Shown here piece by piece: positions 8,527 through 17,692 of a stretch of DNA of 39,278 nt (within the stretch, counting starts at the first letter, position 1; the number at the start of each line of letters is the position of its first letter). A model generated the notes under the pieces. The model was not told the DNA's origin, searched no databases, and was given only the letters and a program-made list of their open reading frames with translations. The stretch spans positions 1 through 39,278 of the forward strand of contig JBDSIR010000130.1 of the NCBI GenBank assembly GCA_039917855.1. The letters are read 5' to 3'. This stretch comes from CAMLHU01 sp039917855. GTDB taxonomy: Bacteria; Gemmatimonadota; Gemmatimonadetes; Gemmatimonadales; GWC2-71-9. Position numbers and translations under genes: made by a program.

Positions 8527-10083
8527 TCAGTTCCCCGGGAGGACATGGGCCGACCTCGCGCGGGGCGCGAGTGTCCCGACGTGATCGACGATGGCCTGGG
8601 CCGCAGGCTCGGTGCGCCTGAGCACCGGCGCAGGGTAGAGGCCGAGCCAGAGGATGCCCGCGAGGAGCGGCAGCAGGATGGCCCACTCGCGCCGGGTGAG
8701 ATCGGTCAGCGCCTGGTTCTCGGGCTTGTCGAGCTTGTTGAATACCACGCGTTGCACCGCCCACAGCAGGTAGGCGGCGGCGAAGATGACGCCGGTCGCG
8801 GCGATCCCGACGGCGATCGGGTGCGGCCCGAAACTGCCGATCAGCACCAGGAACTCGCCCACGAACCCGTTGGTACCCGGGACCCCGATGGACGAGAGCG
8901 CGGTGATGACGAGCACCGCGGAGAAGGCCGGCATCACCCGCGCCAGCCCGCCGAACGCGGAGATCTCACGGGAATGGCGGCGCTCATAGAGCATCCCGAT
9001 CAGCAGGAAGAGTCCGCCGGTCGAGATGCCGTGCGCCAGCATCACCACGATGGCGCCCTGCACTCCCTGCACCGTCATGGCCCAGATGCCGAGCATCACG
9101 AAACCCATGTGGCTCACGGAGGAGTAAGCCACGAGCTTCTTGACGTCGGGCTGGACCAGCGCCACCAACGCGCCGTAGACGATCCCGATCACCGCCAGCG
9201 CCACCACCACCGCCTGGGTCAAGGGTGCGAAGGCTTCGGCCGGGAAGAACGGGATGGCGAACCGCAGGAAGCCATAGGTCCCCATCTTGAGGAGCACCGA
9301 CGCCAGCAGGACCGACGCGGCGGTCGGGGCCTCGACGTGCGCGTCGGGGAGCCAGGTGTGGAACGGGAAGACCGGGACCTTGATCGCGAACGCGAGGGCG
9401 AACGCCAGGAAGAGCCATGGCTTGAGCGTCCCGAGCGATCCGGTGGCCATGTAGGCCAGCAGGTCGTCGTAGGCGAAGCTGAAGGCCCCCCCGTTGGCGT
9501 GGGCGCGGTGCCAAACGATCGCCAGGATGGCCACCAGCATCAGGAGCGAGCCGGCCATGGTGTAGATGAAGAACTTGATGGCGGCGTACAGCCGGTTGGC
9601 CCCGCCCCACACCCCGATCAGGAAATACATCGGGATGAGCATCACTTCCCAGAAGACGTAGAACACGAAGAGATCGAGGGCGATGAACACTCCGATCATC
9701 CCGGTGAGCAGCACCAGGAGGAGTGCGTAGTAGCCCCGCAGCCGCGTCTCGATGGCATTCCAGCCCGACCAGACGCAGAGCGGCATCAGGAGGGCCGAGA
9801 GCATCACCAGGAAGACCGACAGCCCGTCGATGCCGACGATGTAGTTGATGCCGTATGCCGGGATCCAGGCGTGGCTGGAACGCAATTGCATCCCCGCCGC
9901 GGGATCGAACGCCCACCACAACCCCAGCGCCACCAGCGCCTCGGCCAAGGTGACGGCGAGCGCCAGCCCCCGGGCGAGGCGCGCCGGAAGGACCACGATC
10001 AGGGCGGCGCCGAACAGCGGCAGGAGCACGAGCGCATGGAGCGCCCAGGCGGAGAAGTCGATCCCTGCGAGGAAATCAGTCAT
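8527..10083 (-). CDS. nuoM: NADH-quinone oxidoreductase subunit M
   Basis: Second antiporter-like subunit (518 aa) of the complex I membrane arm. Recognisable blocks are YYALLLVLLTGMIGVF, FYVFWEVMLIPMYFLIGVWG, FPFHTWLPDAHVEAPTAASV and KKLVAYSSVSHMGFVMLGIW, which hold the glutamate, lysine and histidine positions of the proton path. About 14 transmembrane helices are expected. It starts seven bases after the nuoL stop and ends three bases before nuoN, in the canonical operon position. Confidence 0.97.
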   Translation of the reverse strand: MTDFLAGIDFSAWALHALVLLPLFGAALIVVLPARLARGLALAVTLAEALVALGLWWAFDPAAGMQLRSSHAWIPAYGINYIVGIDGLSVFLVMLSALLMPLCVWSGWNAIETRLRGYYALLLVLLTGMIGVFIALDLFVFYVFWEVMLIPMYFLIGVWGGANRLYAAIKFFIYTMAGSLLMLVAILAIVWHRAHANGGAFSFAYDDLLAYMATGSLGTLKPWLFLAFALAFAIKVPVFPFHTWLPDAHVEAPTAASVLLASVLLKMGTYGFLRFAIPFFPAEAFAPLTQAVVVALAVIGIVYGALVALVQPDVKKLVAYSSVSHMGFVMLGIWAMTVQGVQGAIVVMLAHGISTGGLFLLIGMLYERRHSREISAFGGLARVMPAFSAVLVITALSSIGVPGTNGFVGEFLVLIGSFGPHPIAVGIAATGVIFAAAYLLWAVQRVVFNKLDKPENQALTDLTRREWAILLPLLAGILWLGLYPAPVLRRTEPAAQAIVDHVGTLAPRARSAHVLPGN

Positions 10084-10090
10084 CGGCCAC

Positions 10091-12106
10091 TCAGCGCGTC
10101 ACGGCGTGGATCACGTACAAGGCCCCGGCCAGGAACAGCACCACGTAGAGCCCCACCTGCCCCGTCTGGAGCCAGCTCCCCACCCGTCCGAGGCCGCGCG
10201 CCGCCGAGGCGGTCCAGTTGACGGTGCCGTCGATCGCACCCTGGTCCGCCTGCTTCCACAAGAACGACTCGCTGAAACGGAGGATCGGGCGGACGATGAG
10301 CGCGTCGTAGATCTCGTCGACGTAGTACTTGCGGTAGAGCACCCGGGCGAACCCGGTGTCGGCGACCGCCTTGGCCGCGGGCACCAGCGTCGCGCGCGAA
10401 GTGATCCGCCATCCCCACCAGAGGCCGGCGAATCCGATGGTGACCGCGACCGCCATCAGGAGGTATTCGGTGCTTCCGTGCGGCATCAGCGCGGGGCGGA
10501 TCGCCTCCGCGGAAGCGACGACCGGCTCGAGCCAGTGGTCCAGCCAGTGGCTGCCGGGGAGGAACGCCGGCAGGTTGAGCATGCCGCCCAGCACCGAGCC
10601 GACGCCGAGCACCACCAGCGGCCCGGTCATCATCCAGGGGGCTTCGTGGAGCTGTTCCTGCTCCTTGGCCCCGGTGCGGTTCTCGCCGAGGAAGGTCATC
10701 GTGATGAGGCGCGCCATGTACACCGCAGTGCAGAGCGCTGCCGCCAGCCCCGCCACCCAGAACAGGTAGTACACCGGTTCGCCCGCCCCGCGGGCGAAGG
10801 CGGCGGCGAGGATCTCATCCTTGGAGAAGAAGCCCGAGAGGAGCGGGAACCCGGCGATCGCGAGGGTGGCGATCGCCATCAGGACGAAGGTCACCGGCAT
10901 CGCCTTCCGGAGGCCGCCCATGTTCCGCATGTCCTGGGCGTCCTCGGAACTGTGGGTGGCGTGATACGCATGGTGCATGGCGTGGATCACGCTCCCCGCC
11001 CCGAGGAAGAGGAGTGCCTTGAAGAAGGCGTGGGTGACGAGGTGGAACACCCCCGCGACGTACGCCCCGGTGCCGACGGCGAGGAACATGTACCCCAGCT
11101 GGGACACGGTGGAGTACGCCAGGACCTTCTTGATGTCGTACTGCTTGAGCCCGATGGTCGCCGCGAAGATCGCGGTGGCGGCGCCGAGCCCGGCCAGGAT
11201 GGTGCTCGACAGCGGCGCCAGCGCGAAGAGCACATTGGTGCGCGCCACGAGATACACGCCGGCGGTGACCATCGTGGCGGCATGGATCAGGGCCGAGACC
11301 GGAGTGGGGCCCGCCATGGCGTCGGGCAGCCAGGTGTAGAGCGGGATCTGCGCGCTCTTGCCCGCGCAGCCCAGGATCAGGAAGAGGGTCGCGGCCGTGA
11401 CCACCGCGCTCCCGCCGGCAAAGGCGGTCGGGGCGGCGTGGGCGATCTCCTGGAAGTTGAGCGTGCCGAGCGCCTGCCAGAGGATGAACATCGCGATCAA
11501 GAAGCCGAAGTCGCCGATCCGGTTGACGATGAACGCCTTCTTGCCGGCGTCGGAGTTGGCCTTGTCCTGGTACCAGAACCCGATGAGCAGATAGGAGCAG
11601 AGCCCCACCCCTTCCCACCCGATGAAGAGCACCGGGAGAGAGTCGCCGAGCACCAGGACCAGCATGTTGGCCACGAAGAGGTTGAGATACGAGAAGTACC
11701 GCGCGTATCCCTCGTCCGCGTGCATGTAGCCGACGCTGAACAGGTGGATGAGGCTGCCCACGCCGGTCACGACGAGCAGCATCACCACCGTGAGCTGGTC
11801 CACCTGGAAGGCGAGCGGGATCCGGAGGGCGCCGGCGCCGATCCAATCCCAGAGGTGCACCACGATGGGCGACTCGAGATGGGCCCCGGCGACCGAACGG
11901 GTCACCCAGAGTACCACGGCGAAGGCGGCCAGCAGGACGCCGGGGCCCACGATCGACACCACCCGCTTGGCGCCGGGGCGCCACAGCGCCAGCGCGCCGT
12001 TGACGACGAAGCCCGCGAGCGGCAGGGCCACGGCCAGCCAGATCCACTGGACGGATCCGGTCGCGACGGGGACGGCCTCAGTTGCTGCTTGGGAGAGCGC
12101 GAGCAT
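10091..12106 (-). CDS. nuoL: NADH-quinone oxidoreductase subunit L
   Basis: Distal antiporter-like subunit (671 aa) of complex I, carrying the long lateral helix that runs along the membrane arm. Key blocks are LFIGWEGVGLCSYLLIGFW, IPLYTWLPDAMAGPTPVSAL, IKKVLAYSTVSQLGYMFLA and THAFFKALLFLGAGSVIHA. The C-terminal extension, including DEIYDALIVRPI, fits the lateral helix and anchor. The frame is open upstream through nuoK and nuoJ, but the ATG at 12104-12106 overlaps the nuoK TGA by one base and gives the expected N-terminus, so I use it. Confidence 0.96.
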   Translation of the reverse strand: MLALSQAATEAVPVATGSVQWIWLAVALPLAGFVVNGALALWRPGAKRVVSIVGPGVLLAAFAVVLWVTRSVAGAHLESPIVVHLWDWIGAGALRIPLAFQVDQLTVVMLLVVTGVGSLIHLFSVGYMHADEGYARYFSYLNLFVANMLVLVLGDSLPVLFIGWEGVGLCSYLLIGFWYQDKANSDAGKKAFIVNRIGDFGFLIAMFILWQALGTLNFQEIAHAAPTAFAGGSAVVTAATLFLILGCAGKSAQIPLYTWLPDAMAGPTPVSALIHAATMVTAGVYLVARTNVLFALAPLSSTILAGLGAATAIFAATIGLKQYDIKKVLAYSTVSQLGYMFLAVGTGAYVAGVFHLVTHAFFKALLFLGAGSVIHAMHHAYHATHSSEDAQDMRNMGGLRKAMPVTFVLMAIATLAIAGFPLLSGFFSKDEILAAAFARGAGEPVYYLFWVAGLAAALCTAVYMARLITMTFLGENRTGAKEQEQLHEAPWMMTGPLVVLGVGSVLGGMLNLPAFLPGSHWLDHWLEPVVASAEAIRPALMPHGSTEYLLMAVAVTIGFAGLWWGWRITSRATLVPAAKAVADTGFARVLYRKYYVDEIYDALIVRPILRFSESFLWKQADQGAIDGTVNWTASAARGLGRVGSWLQTGQVGLYVVLFLAGALYVIHAVTR

Positions 12107-12420
12107 CAGCCCTGAAGGAGGTTGACGTGCTTGAGGTCGACCGTCGCCCGATGGCGGAAGACGGAGAGGATGATCGCGAGCCCCACCGCGGCCTCGGCGG
12201 CGGCGACGGACATCACGAAGAAGACGATGACCTGCCCTGACATCCCGTGTAACTGGCCCATGGTCACGAAGGTCAGGTTCACGGCGTTCAGCATCAGCTC
12301 GACGCAGAGGAACACGATGATCGCGTTCCGGCGGAGCAGCACCCCCGCCACCCCGATGCAGAAGAGCAGCGCGGAAAGCATGAGCGAGGGCCCGATGAGT
12401 TCGGGGGCGAAGACCGGCAT
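12106..12420 (-). CDS. nuoK: NADH-quinone oxidoreductase subunit K
   Basis: Small three-helix subunit (104 aa) of the complex I membrane arm. It contains the two conserved membrane glutamates, in VFLCVELMLNAVNLTF and VAAAEAAVGLAIIL, that belong to the proton pathway at the junction with NuoJ and NuoN. The ATG at 12418-12420 overlaps the nuoJ TGA by one base, and its own TGA overlaps the nuoL ATG. Length is normal for NuoK. Confidence 0.97.
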   Translation of the reverse strand: MPVFAPELIGPSLMLSALLFCIGVAGVLLRRNAIIVFLCVELMLNAVNLTFVTMGQLHGMSGQVIVFFVMSVAAAEAAVGLAIILSVFRHRATVDLKHVNLLQG

Positions 12421-12977
12421 CAGAGCCTCCGCTTGGCGAGGACGACCGCACCCACGATGGCCGCGAGCAGCAGCACCGAGGTGAGCTCGAAGGGGACCAG
12501 CCACTGCTGGAACATCGGGGCGGCCACCGCACCCACCACCCCGCGCGCCTCGGTAGCGCGCAGCACTTCGGCAGCCTGCGGCAGCACGAGGGCCGGGTTG
12601 GCGATCTCGGGAGCGCGGGTCAGTTCCTCGGCCACCCGGCCGGCGCTGTAGCCGCCCAAGCCGGTGAGCTGCACCACCAGCGCGGAGGAGATCCCGAGGG
12701 CCAGGATCCACCCCAGCGGACCGCGGATGTCGCTCTCCTTGTGGCGGAGCTGCAGCAGCATCACGAAGAACATGAAGAGCACCAGGATGGCGCCGGCGTA
12801 CACCAGCACCTGCATCACCCCGGCGAAGAAGCCCCCCAGGAGCGTGAAGATCCCGGCCAGCGACAGCATGGTGACGATGAGCCACATGATGGCGCCCACC
12901 GGCTGCCGCTGGGTGATCGTCAGGATCGCCGACAGCACGGCGACCACCGCGAAGAACATGAAGACCGCGTGGACCAC
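12420..12977 (-). CDS. nuoJ: NADH-quinone oxidoreductase subunit J
   Basis: Five-helix membrane subunit of complex I (185 aa). It starts VVHAVFMFFAVVAVLSAIL and contains VGAIMWLIVTMLSLAGIF and VLVYAGAILVLFMFFVMLL, which holds the flexible third helix with its conserved Tyr and Gly. The GTG at 12975-12977 is chosen because GGGGGAG lies seven bases upstream inside the nuoI end, and longer starts fall inside nuoI. Just over 30 residues between helices 3 and 5 are less conserved. Confidence 0.93.
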   Translation of the reverse strand: MVHAVFMFFAVVAVLSAILTITQRQPVGAIMWLIVTMLSLAGIFTLLGGFFAGVMQVLVYAGAILVLFMFFVMLLQLRHKESDIRGPLGWILALGISSALVVQLTGLGGYSAGRVAEELTRAPEIANPALVLPQAAEVLRATEARGVVGAVAAPMFQQWLVPFELTSVLLLAAIVGAVVLAKRRL

Positions 12978-12981
12978 GGCG

Positions 12982-13503
12982 TCACTCCCCCTTGGGGTCG
13001 GTGGGGTCCCAGAGCGTCGAGACCAGGTGGGTCTGCGACGAGAGCCGCTCAAGGTCGTACACGAACCGATCGCGGCTGTATTCGGCGTTCTCGTAATGCA
13101 CGCCCACGTGGATCGCCTCCTCCGGACACACTTCCTGACAGTAGCCGCAGAAGACGCAGCGGAACTCGTCGATCTCGTAGATCAGGGGATAGCGATTGCC
13201 ATCCTCATCCTCGCCGGGCACCAGCTTGATGCAGTTGGCCGGGCAGATCTGCGGGCAGAGGCCGCACGCCACGCACTTGGAGCGGCCCTGCTCGTCGGCC
13301 AGCATCCGGTGGGTGCCGCGCCAGCGGGTCGACAGGGTCCACGCGCCCCGGGCGGCCTCGGGCGCGCTGCGCTCTTCGGGGTATTGCATCGTCACCGACG
13401 GCCGGAACAGGTGCCGGAAGGTCAGGGACATCCCTTTCAGGGTGGCCCGGATGTAACTCACGCCGCTCTCGGGCCGCTTCATCACCTTGATGCCGATGGT
13501 CAT
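12982..13503 (-). CDS. nuoI: NADH-quinone oxidoreductase subunit I
   Basis: Peripheral-arm ferredoxin-like subunit (173 aa) that holds clusters N6a and N6b and passes electrons to N2 in NuoB. Both 2x[4Fe-4S] motifs are intact: CVACGLCPQICP and CVFCGYCQEVCP. The N-terminal amphipathic helix (residues about 15-35) that rests on NuoH is present. It starts one base after the nuoH stop. Length is in the family range. Confidence 0.97.
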   Translation of the reverse strand: MTIGIKVMKRPESGVSYIRATLKGMSLTFRHLFRPSVTMQYPEERSAPEAARGAWTLSTRWRGTHRMLADEQGRSKCVACGLCPQICPANCIKLVPGEDEDGNRYPLIYEIDEFRCVFCGYCQEVCPEEAIHVGVHYENAEYSRDRFVYDLERLSSQTHLVSTLWDPTDPKGE

Positions 13504-13504
13504 T

Positions 13505-14815
13505 TCAACTCTCCGCCCCGACGGGGGCGTGCGCGCGCGCGCGCCGCGCCTGCATTTCGCGGTCGGCGCCGCTGATCACGACGCCGCGGTCGAGGGCGAA
13601 GACCACGATGCCCAGGCAGAGCGCGCTCACCCCCGACAACACTCCCAGACGCCCCATCGGTGACGCGGCCAGTCCCAACACCGTGTCGGCCAGATAGAGC
13701 GTCGTGGCCACCACAATGACGTACGCGAGCGCCAGCGGGAGGAGGAATTTCCACCCCAGGCTCATCAGCTGGTCGTATCGGAACCGCGGCAGGGTCCACC
13801 GGACCCACATGAAGAAGTAGAGCCCGAAGAACACCTTGGCGACGAAGAACGCGCCGGTCGCCATCATCTGCGGCCACCCGGGGACCTCATCCCAATGGGT
13901 GAACGGAATGTCCCACCCGCCGAAGAAGAGGGTGGTCACCATCGCCGAGATGGTCAGCATGTTCGCGTATTCGGCGATGAAGAAGAGCGAGAACTTCATC
14001 GCCGAATATTCCGAGTGGTATCCTGCGACCAGCTCCGACTCGGCCTCGGGGAGGTCGAAGGGGAGCCGGTTGGTCTCGGCGAAGCCGCTGATCAGGTAGA
14101 CCATGAAGGAGAGCGAGATCGGCAGGACATACCAGAGCCCCTGCTGCTGTTCGGCCACGATCGAACCGAAGGAGACGTTCCCGCTGAGCAGGAGGACCGG
14201 GACGAGGGCAAGCCCCATCGCCACCTCGTAACTGATCATCTGGGCGCTCGACCGGATGCCTCCCAAGAGCGAGTACTTCGAGTTGCTGCTCCACCCCGCC
14301 AGCGCGATCCCATACACCCCCAGGGAGCTGATCGCCAGCACGAAGAGAAAGCCGACGGGGAGGTCGGCTACGACCATCGGGATCGCGCCATCCCAGGCGA
14401 CCACGCCAAAGACGAAATGGAACAGCCGGCCCAGCAGCTTCCCGATCAGCGGGATGTTCGCCGCGATGGAAGTACCCCAGTCCGGGGACACCAGCACCCC
14501 GGGGGCTGCGAAGGGGATCACCGCCGAGAGCGTCATCGCGGGAATGAAGGCGATGATCGGCGCCAGAGTGAAGATCACCGGGTTGGCCGCGGCCGGAAGC
14601 GTCTCTTCCTTGACGATGTTCTTGACCCCGTCGGCGATCGGCTGCAGCAGCCCACCATAGCCGACGCGATTCGGCCCGAGCCGGTACTGCATCCAGGCCG
14701 AGACCTTCCGCTCGAGCAAGGTGCTGTAGGCGACCGCGACCATGACCACCGAGAACACCACCACGACCTTCAGGACGCTCAGGATCAGGAACCCCTTGGT
14801 CAGCGGATCCATCAC
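13505..14815 (-). CDS. nuoH: NADH-quinone oxidoreductase subunit H
   Basis: Membrane subunit at the heel of complex I (436 aa) that forms much of the quinone chamber. Conserved segments include ERKVSAWMQYRLGPNRVGY, FAETNRLPFDLPEAESELVA and YHSEYSAMKFSLFFIAEYANM, with the acidic E-channel residues. It is about 100 residues longer than E. coli NuoH, partly because of a longer second loop and a charged C-terminal tail ending about ARRARAHAPVGAES. The ATG start overlaps the nuoG stop by four bases. Confidence 0.96.
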   Translation of the reverse strand: MMDPLTKGFLILSVLKVVVVFSVVMVAVAYSTLLERKVSAWMQYRLGPNRVGYGGLLQPIADGVKNIVKEETLPAAANPVIFTLAPIIAFIPAMTLSAVIPFAAPGVLVSPDWGTSIAANIPLIGKLLGRLFHFVFGVVAWDGAIPMVVADLPVGFLFVLAISSLGVYGIALAGWSSNSKYSLLGGIRSSAQMISYEVAMGLALVPVLLLSGNVSFGSIVAEQQQGLWYVLPISLSFMVYLISGFAETNRLPFDLPEAESELVAGYHSEYSAMKFSLFFIAEYANMLTISAMVTTLFFGGWDIPFTHWDEVPGWPQMMATGAFFVAKVFFGLYFFMWVRWTLPRFRYDQLMSLGWKFLLPLALAYVIVVATTLYLADTVLGLAASPMGRLGVLSGVSALCLGIVVFALDRGVVISGADREMQARRARAHAPVGAES

Positions 14816-16386
14816 GCCACCCCCGCCGGTGCGGCGGCCGTGGAGCGACCGATGAAGCCGAGCTCCGAATAGCTCACGCCGCCGAGCTGGGGGGCCATCG
14901 TCGTTGCCACCTTGAACGCCGCCTCGACCGACTGGGGCGCGTCGCCCCCGGCGATGAGCGAGGCGACCTCACCGGCCACCCACCACGCCGGCCGCGCCAT
15001 CCCGGGCGCCGCCTTTGCGGGCCAGTAGCGCTGGACCCGGCCGTCGCGGTTGACATAGGCACCCAGCTCCTCGACCACCGTGGTGATCGGGAGGACCACC
15101 TGAGCCACCTCGTCACCAAGGGCGTCGACCGCCGCCAGCACGCCGACCGCCTTGGCCCCCCGGAGCGACGCCCACTCCGCGTCGCTCAGCTCCGCGCCGA
15201 CCACCAGCACCAGTGCGGCGCTCTTCGCCGCCGAGACGGCCGCGCTCCAGTCTTTCGAGTAACCCAGCCACTCGGCGCCCTTCGCGTTCGGGGCGCGCTC
15301 CTGCCGGAGGGCGAGGTTCGGTACTCCCTTGAGCGGGGCCTCGGCGTCCTTGGACATCGGTATCTGGACGGCGAGCGTGGCGCTCTTTCCAGCCACCAGC
15401 TGCTTGGTGAGCGCGAGCGACTCGACCGAGGCGCGCCCGGAGGCGAGCACGATCACGGGACCATTGGCGCCCTTCACCAGCGCGGCGAGCGCCTCGAACC
15501 CCTTGAGCCAGTCGGTGGCCTGGAGTCTTGCGTCCTGGCGCACCAAGGGCGCTTCGACCCGGTCCCCCCGGTTCATCCAGCGATAGTCGCGCCGTCCCGT
15601 GTCGCACATGAAGTGCCGGTTCACTTCGAGGTTGGGGCGCGGCTTGAGCCGGACGACCGCGTCGTCGCGGGTCTCGACGGTGATGTTGCACCCCTGACTG
15701 CACCCGGTGCAGACGCTGGCGGACTTGTCGAGATCCCAGGCGCGCGCCTTGTGGAGGAAATCCTTCGACACCAGCGAGCCGACCGGGCAGAGGTCGACCA
15801 CGTTGCCGCTCCACTCGTGGGTCAGCTTGTGGGCCGGGTCGATGCCGATGTACGCCCGGTCGCCCCGCTCGGAGACGTTGAGCACCGGTTCGTCGGCCAC
15901 GTCGTCCATGAAGCGGACGCAGCGGGTGCAGAGGATGCACCGGTTGGGCACGTACAGCACGTCGGGGCCGAAATCCTCGACCGGGTTGTAGCGCTTGGCG
16001 TAGTCCTCGTACCGGGTCCCCGACCGGCCTTCCTGGAACACGTAGTCCTGGAGCTCGCACTCGCCGGCCTGATCGCAGATGGGGCAGTCGAGCGGATGGT
16101 TGATCAGGAGGAATTCGAGGACACTTTCGCGGGCCTTTTTGGCGTTGACGCTGTTGACGTGCACCACCTGCCCCTCGGCCACCGTCGTGACGCACGACGG
16201 CTGGAGCTTCGGGTTCTTCTCGACCTCCACGAGGCACATCCGGCAGACCGCCGGGCTCGGGAGCGAGGGGTGATAGCAATAGTGCGGGACGAGCACGCCC
16301 GCCTGTTTGGCGGCCTCGATGAGGGTGGTGCCCTTGGGCACGCTCACGGGGGTCCCGTCGATGGTGAGGTTGACGAGCTCGCTCAT
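14812..16386 (-). CDS. nuoG: NADH-quinone oxidoreductase subunit G (short form)
   Basis: Peripheral-arm iron-sulfur subunit of complex I (524 aa). The N-terminal [2Fe-2S] domain (N1b) has CYHPSLPSPAVCRMC and a later PSC. The His-plus-three-Cys N5 site reads HPLDCPICDQAGEC, and N4 uses CILCTRC plus a later Cys. A further CTGCSQGC with a Cys 27 residues on matches the off-pathway N7 cluster. The remaining molybdopterin-oxidoreductase-like domain is cut down to about 270 residues, much shorter than the E. coli (about 900 aa) or Thermus proteins. The frame is uninterrupted and couples to nuoH, so this is a compact variant and not a pseudogene. The ATG at 16384-16386 gives the family N-terminus MSELVNLTIDGTPV. 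Confidence 0.94.
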   Translation of the reverse strand: MSELVNLTIDGTPVSVPKGTTLIEAAKQAGVLVPHYCYHPSLPSPAVCRMCLVEVEKNPKLQPSCVTTVAEGQVVHVNSVNAKKARESVLEFLLINHPLDCPICDQAGECELQDYVFQEGRSGTRYEDYAKRYNPVEDFGPDVLYVPNRCILCTRCVRFMDDVADEPVLNVSERGDRAYIGIDPAHKLTHEWSGNVVDLCPVGSLVSKDFLHKARAWDLDKSASVCTGCSQGCNITVETRDDAVVRLKPRPNLEVNRHFMCDTGRRDYRWMNRGDRVEAPLVRQDARLQATDWLKGFEALAALVKGANGPVIVLASGRASVESLALTKQLVAGKSATLAVQIPMSKDAEAPLKGVPNLALRQERAPNAKGAEWLGYSKDWSAAVSAAKSAALVLVVGAELSDAEWASLRGAKAVGVLAAVDALGDEVAQVVLPITTVVEELGAYVNRDGRVQRYWPAKAAPGMARPAWWVAGEVASLIAGGDAPQSVEAAFKVATTMAPQLGGVSYSELGFIGRSTAAAPAGVA

Positions 16387-16390
16387 CGGA

Positions 16391-17692
16391 TCACGCCATC
16401 GCAGGCGCGCGGCGCCGGGAGAGATAGGCATCGAATTCCCCGCGGAACTTCTGGATGCCGCTGACCACGGGGGCGGCACAGGAGTCGGAGAGGACACAGA
16501 TGGTCTTGCCGGTCATGTTCTCGGCCAGGTCGAGCAGGAGGTCCAGATCCTTGGCCTCGCCCTCACCGGCGAGGATCCGCTCGAGGATCTTGACGGTCCA
16601 CGCGGTCCCTTCGCGGCACTGAGTGCACTGGGCGCACGACTCGTGGGCGTAGAACTTGGCCAGCCGCATGATCACGCGGACCATGTCGGTGGAGTCGTCC
16701 ATCACGATCATCCCGGCCGAGCCGAGCATCGAGCCCTTGGCGACGACGCCTTCGTAGTCGAGCAGGCACTCTTTCGCTTCGGCGACGTTCATGATCGGCA
16801 CCGACGAACCGCCGGGAATGACCGCCTTGAGCGTACGGCCGGGACGCATCCCGCCGCACATCTCGTCGATGAGGGTCATCATCGGCGTGCCCATCGTGAC
16901 CTCGTAGTTGCCGGGCTTCTGCACGTGCCCGCAGACCGAGAAGAGCTTGGTGCCAGTGGACTTTGGGCTGCTGAGGCAGAGGCCCTTGTACCATTCCGCG
17001 CCGCGATTGAGGATGTGCGGCACCGCGGCGAGGGTCTCAACGTTGTTGACCGTGGTGGGAAGCGCGAAGACGCCGGCCTGGGCCGGGAACGGGGGCTTGA
17101 TGCGCGGATTCCCGCGCTTCCCTTCGATCGAGTTCATCAGGGCGGTCTCTTCGCCGCAGATGTACGCCCCGGCCCCGCGATGGAGCACGACCTCGATGCG
17201 CTTGCCGCTCCCCATCGCGCTCGCCCCGAGGGCGCCCGCCTGGTAGGCCTCCGCCACCGCCTTTTCCATGATGGTCCACGGCTCGGTGAATTCACCCCGG
17301 ATGTAGATGTAGATCATCTCGGCGCCGATGGCGTAGGCGGCCACCGCACACCCTTCGATGAGGGCGTGGGGGGTCCACCGCATGATCTCGCGGTCCTTGA
17401 ACGTGCCCGGCTCCGACTCGTCGGCATTGCAGACGAGGTAGTGAGGCTTGCCGTCGTTCTTGGGCATGAACGACCACTTGAGCCCGGTCGGGAAGCCGGC
17501 CCCGCCGCGACCGCGGAGCCCCGAGGCCTTCATCTCCTCGATGATCTGGTCGGGGGCCATCCCGAGCGCCTTCTTGAGCGCCTGGTAGCCCCCCCGCTCG
17601 GTCCAGCCGGCGTAGGTGCGGGCGCCAGCGTCGCCGAAATACTTGGAGAGAACGACCGTCTCCTTGGGATGCGACGGATGCGGGTATCCCAT
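16391..17692 (-). CDS. nuoF: NADH-quinone oxidoreductase subunit F
   Basis: NADH- and FMN-binding subunit (433 aa), the electron entry point of complex I. The FMN/NADH Rossmann-like region shows GLRGRGGAGFPTGLKW, EPGTFKDREI and GAGAYICGEETALMNSIEG. The N3 cluster motif is SCAQCTQCREGT with the fourth Cys about 40 residues later in LSDSCAAP. The ATG at 17690-17692 overlaps the nuoE TGA by one base and is preferred over in-frame upstream codons within nuoE. Length matches the family. Confidence 0.97.
   Translation of the reverse strand: MGYPHPSHPKETVVLSKYFGDAGARTYAGWTERGGYQALKKALGMAPDQIIEEMKASGLRGRGGAGFPTGLKWSFMPKNDGKPHYLVCNADESEPGTFKDREIMRWTPHALIEGCAVAAYAIGAEMIYIYIRGEFTEPWTIMEKAVAEAYQAGALGASAMGSGKRIEVVLHRGAGAYICGEETALMNSIEGKRGNPRIKPPFPAQAGVFALPTTVNNVETLAAVPHILNRGAEWYKGLCLSSPKSTGTKLFSVCGHVQKPGNYEVTMGTPMMTLIDEMCGGMRPGRTLKAVIPGGSSVPIMNVAEAKECLLDYEGVVAKGSMLGSAGMIVMDDSTDMVRVIMRLAKFYAHESCAQCTQCREGTAWTVKILERILAGEGEAKDLDLLLDLAENMTGKTICVLSDSCAAPVVSGIQKFRGEFDAYLSRRRAPAMA

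Noticed and set aside
7561..10221. Long plus-strand frame (886 codons) opposite nuoM and nuoN
   Set aside because: It is an antisense shadow of high-GC codon use; the minus-strand frames match NuoM and NuoN throughout.
9845..12115. Long plus-strand frame (756 codons) opposite nuoL
   Set aside because: Same cause: His/Arg/Asp/Glu-rich low-complexity translation opposite a clear NuoL.
14812..16386. nuoG as a truncated pseudogene
   Set aside because: The frame is intact, all cluster ligands are present and its stop is coupled to nuoH.
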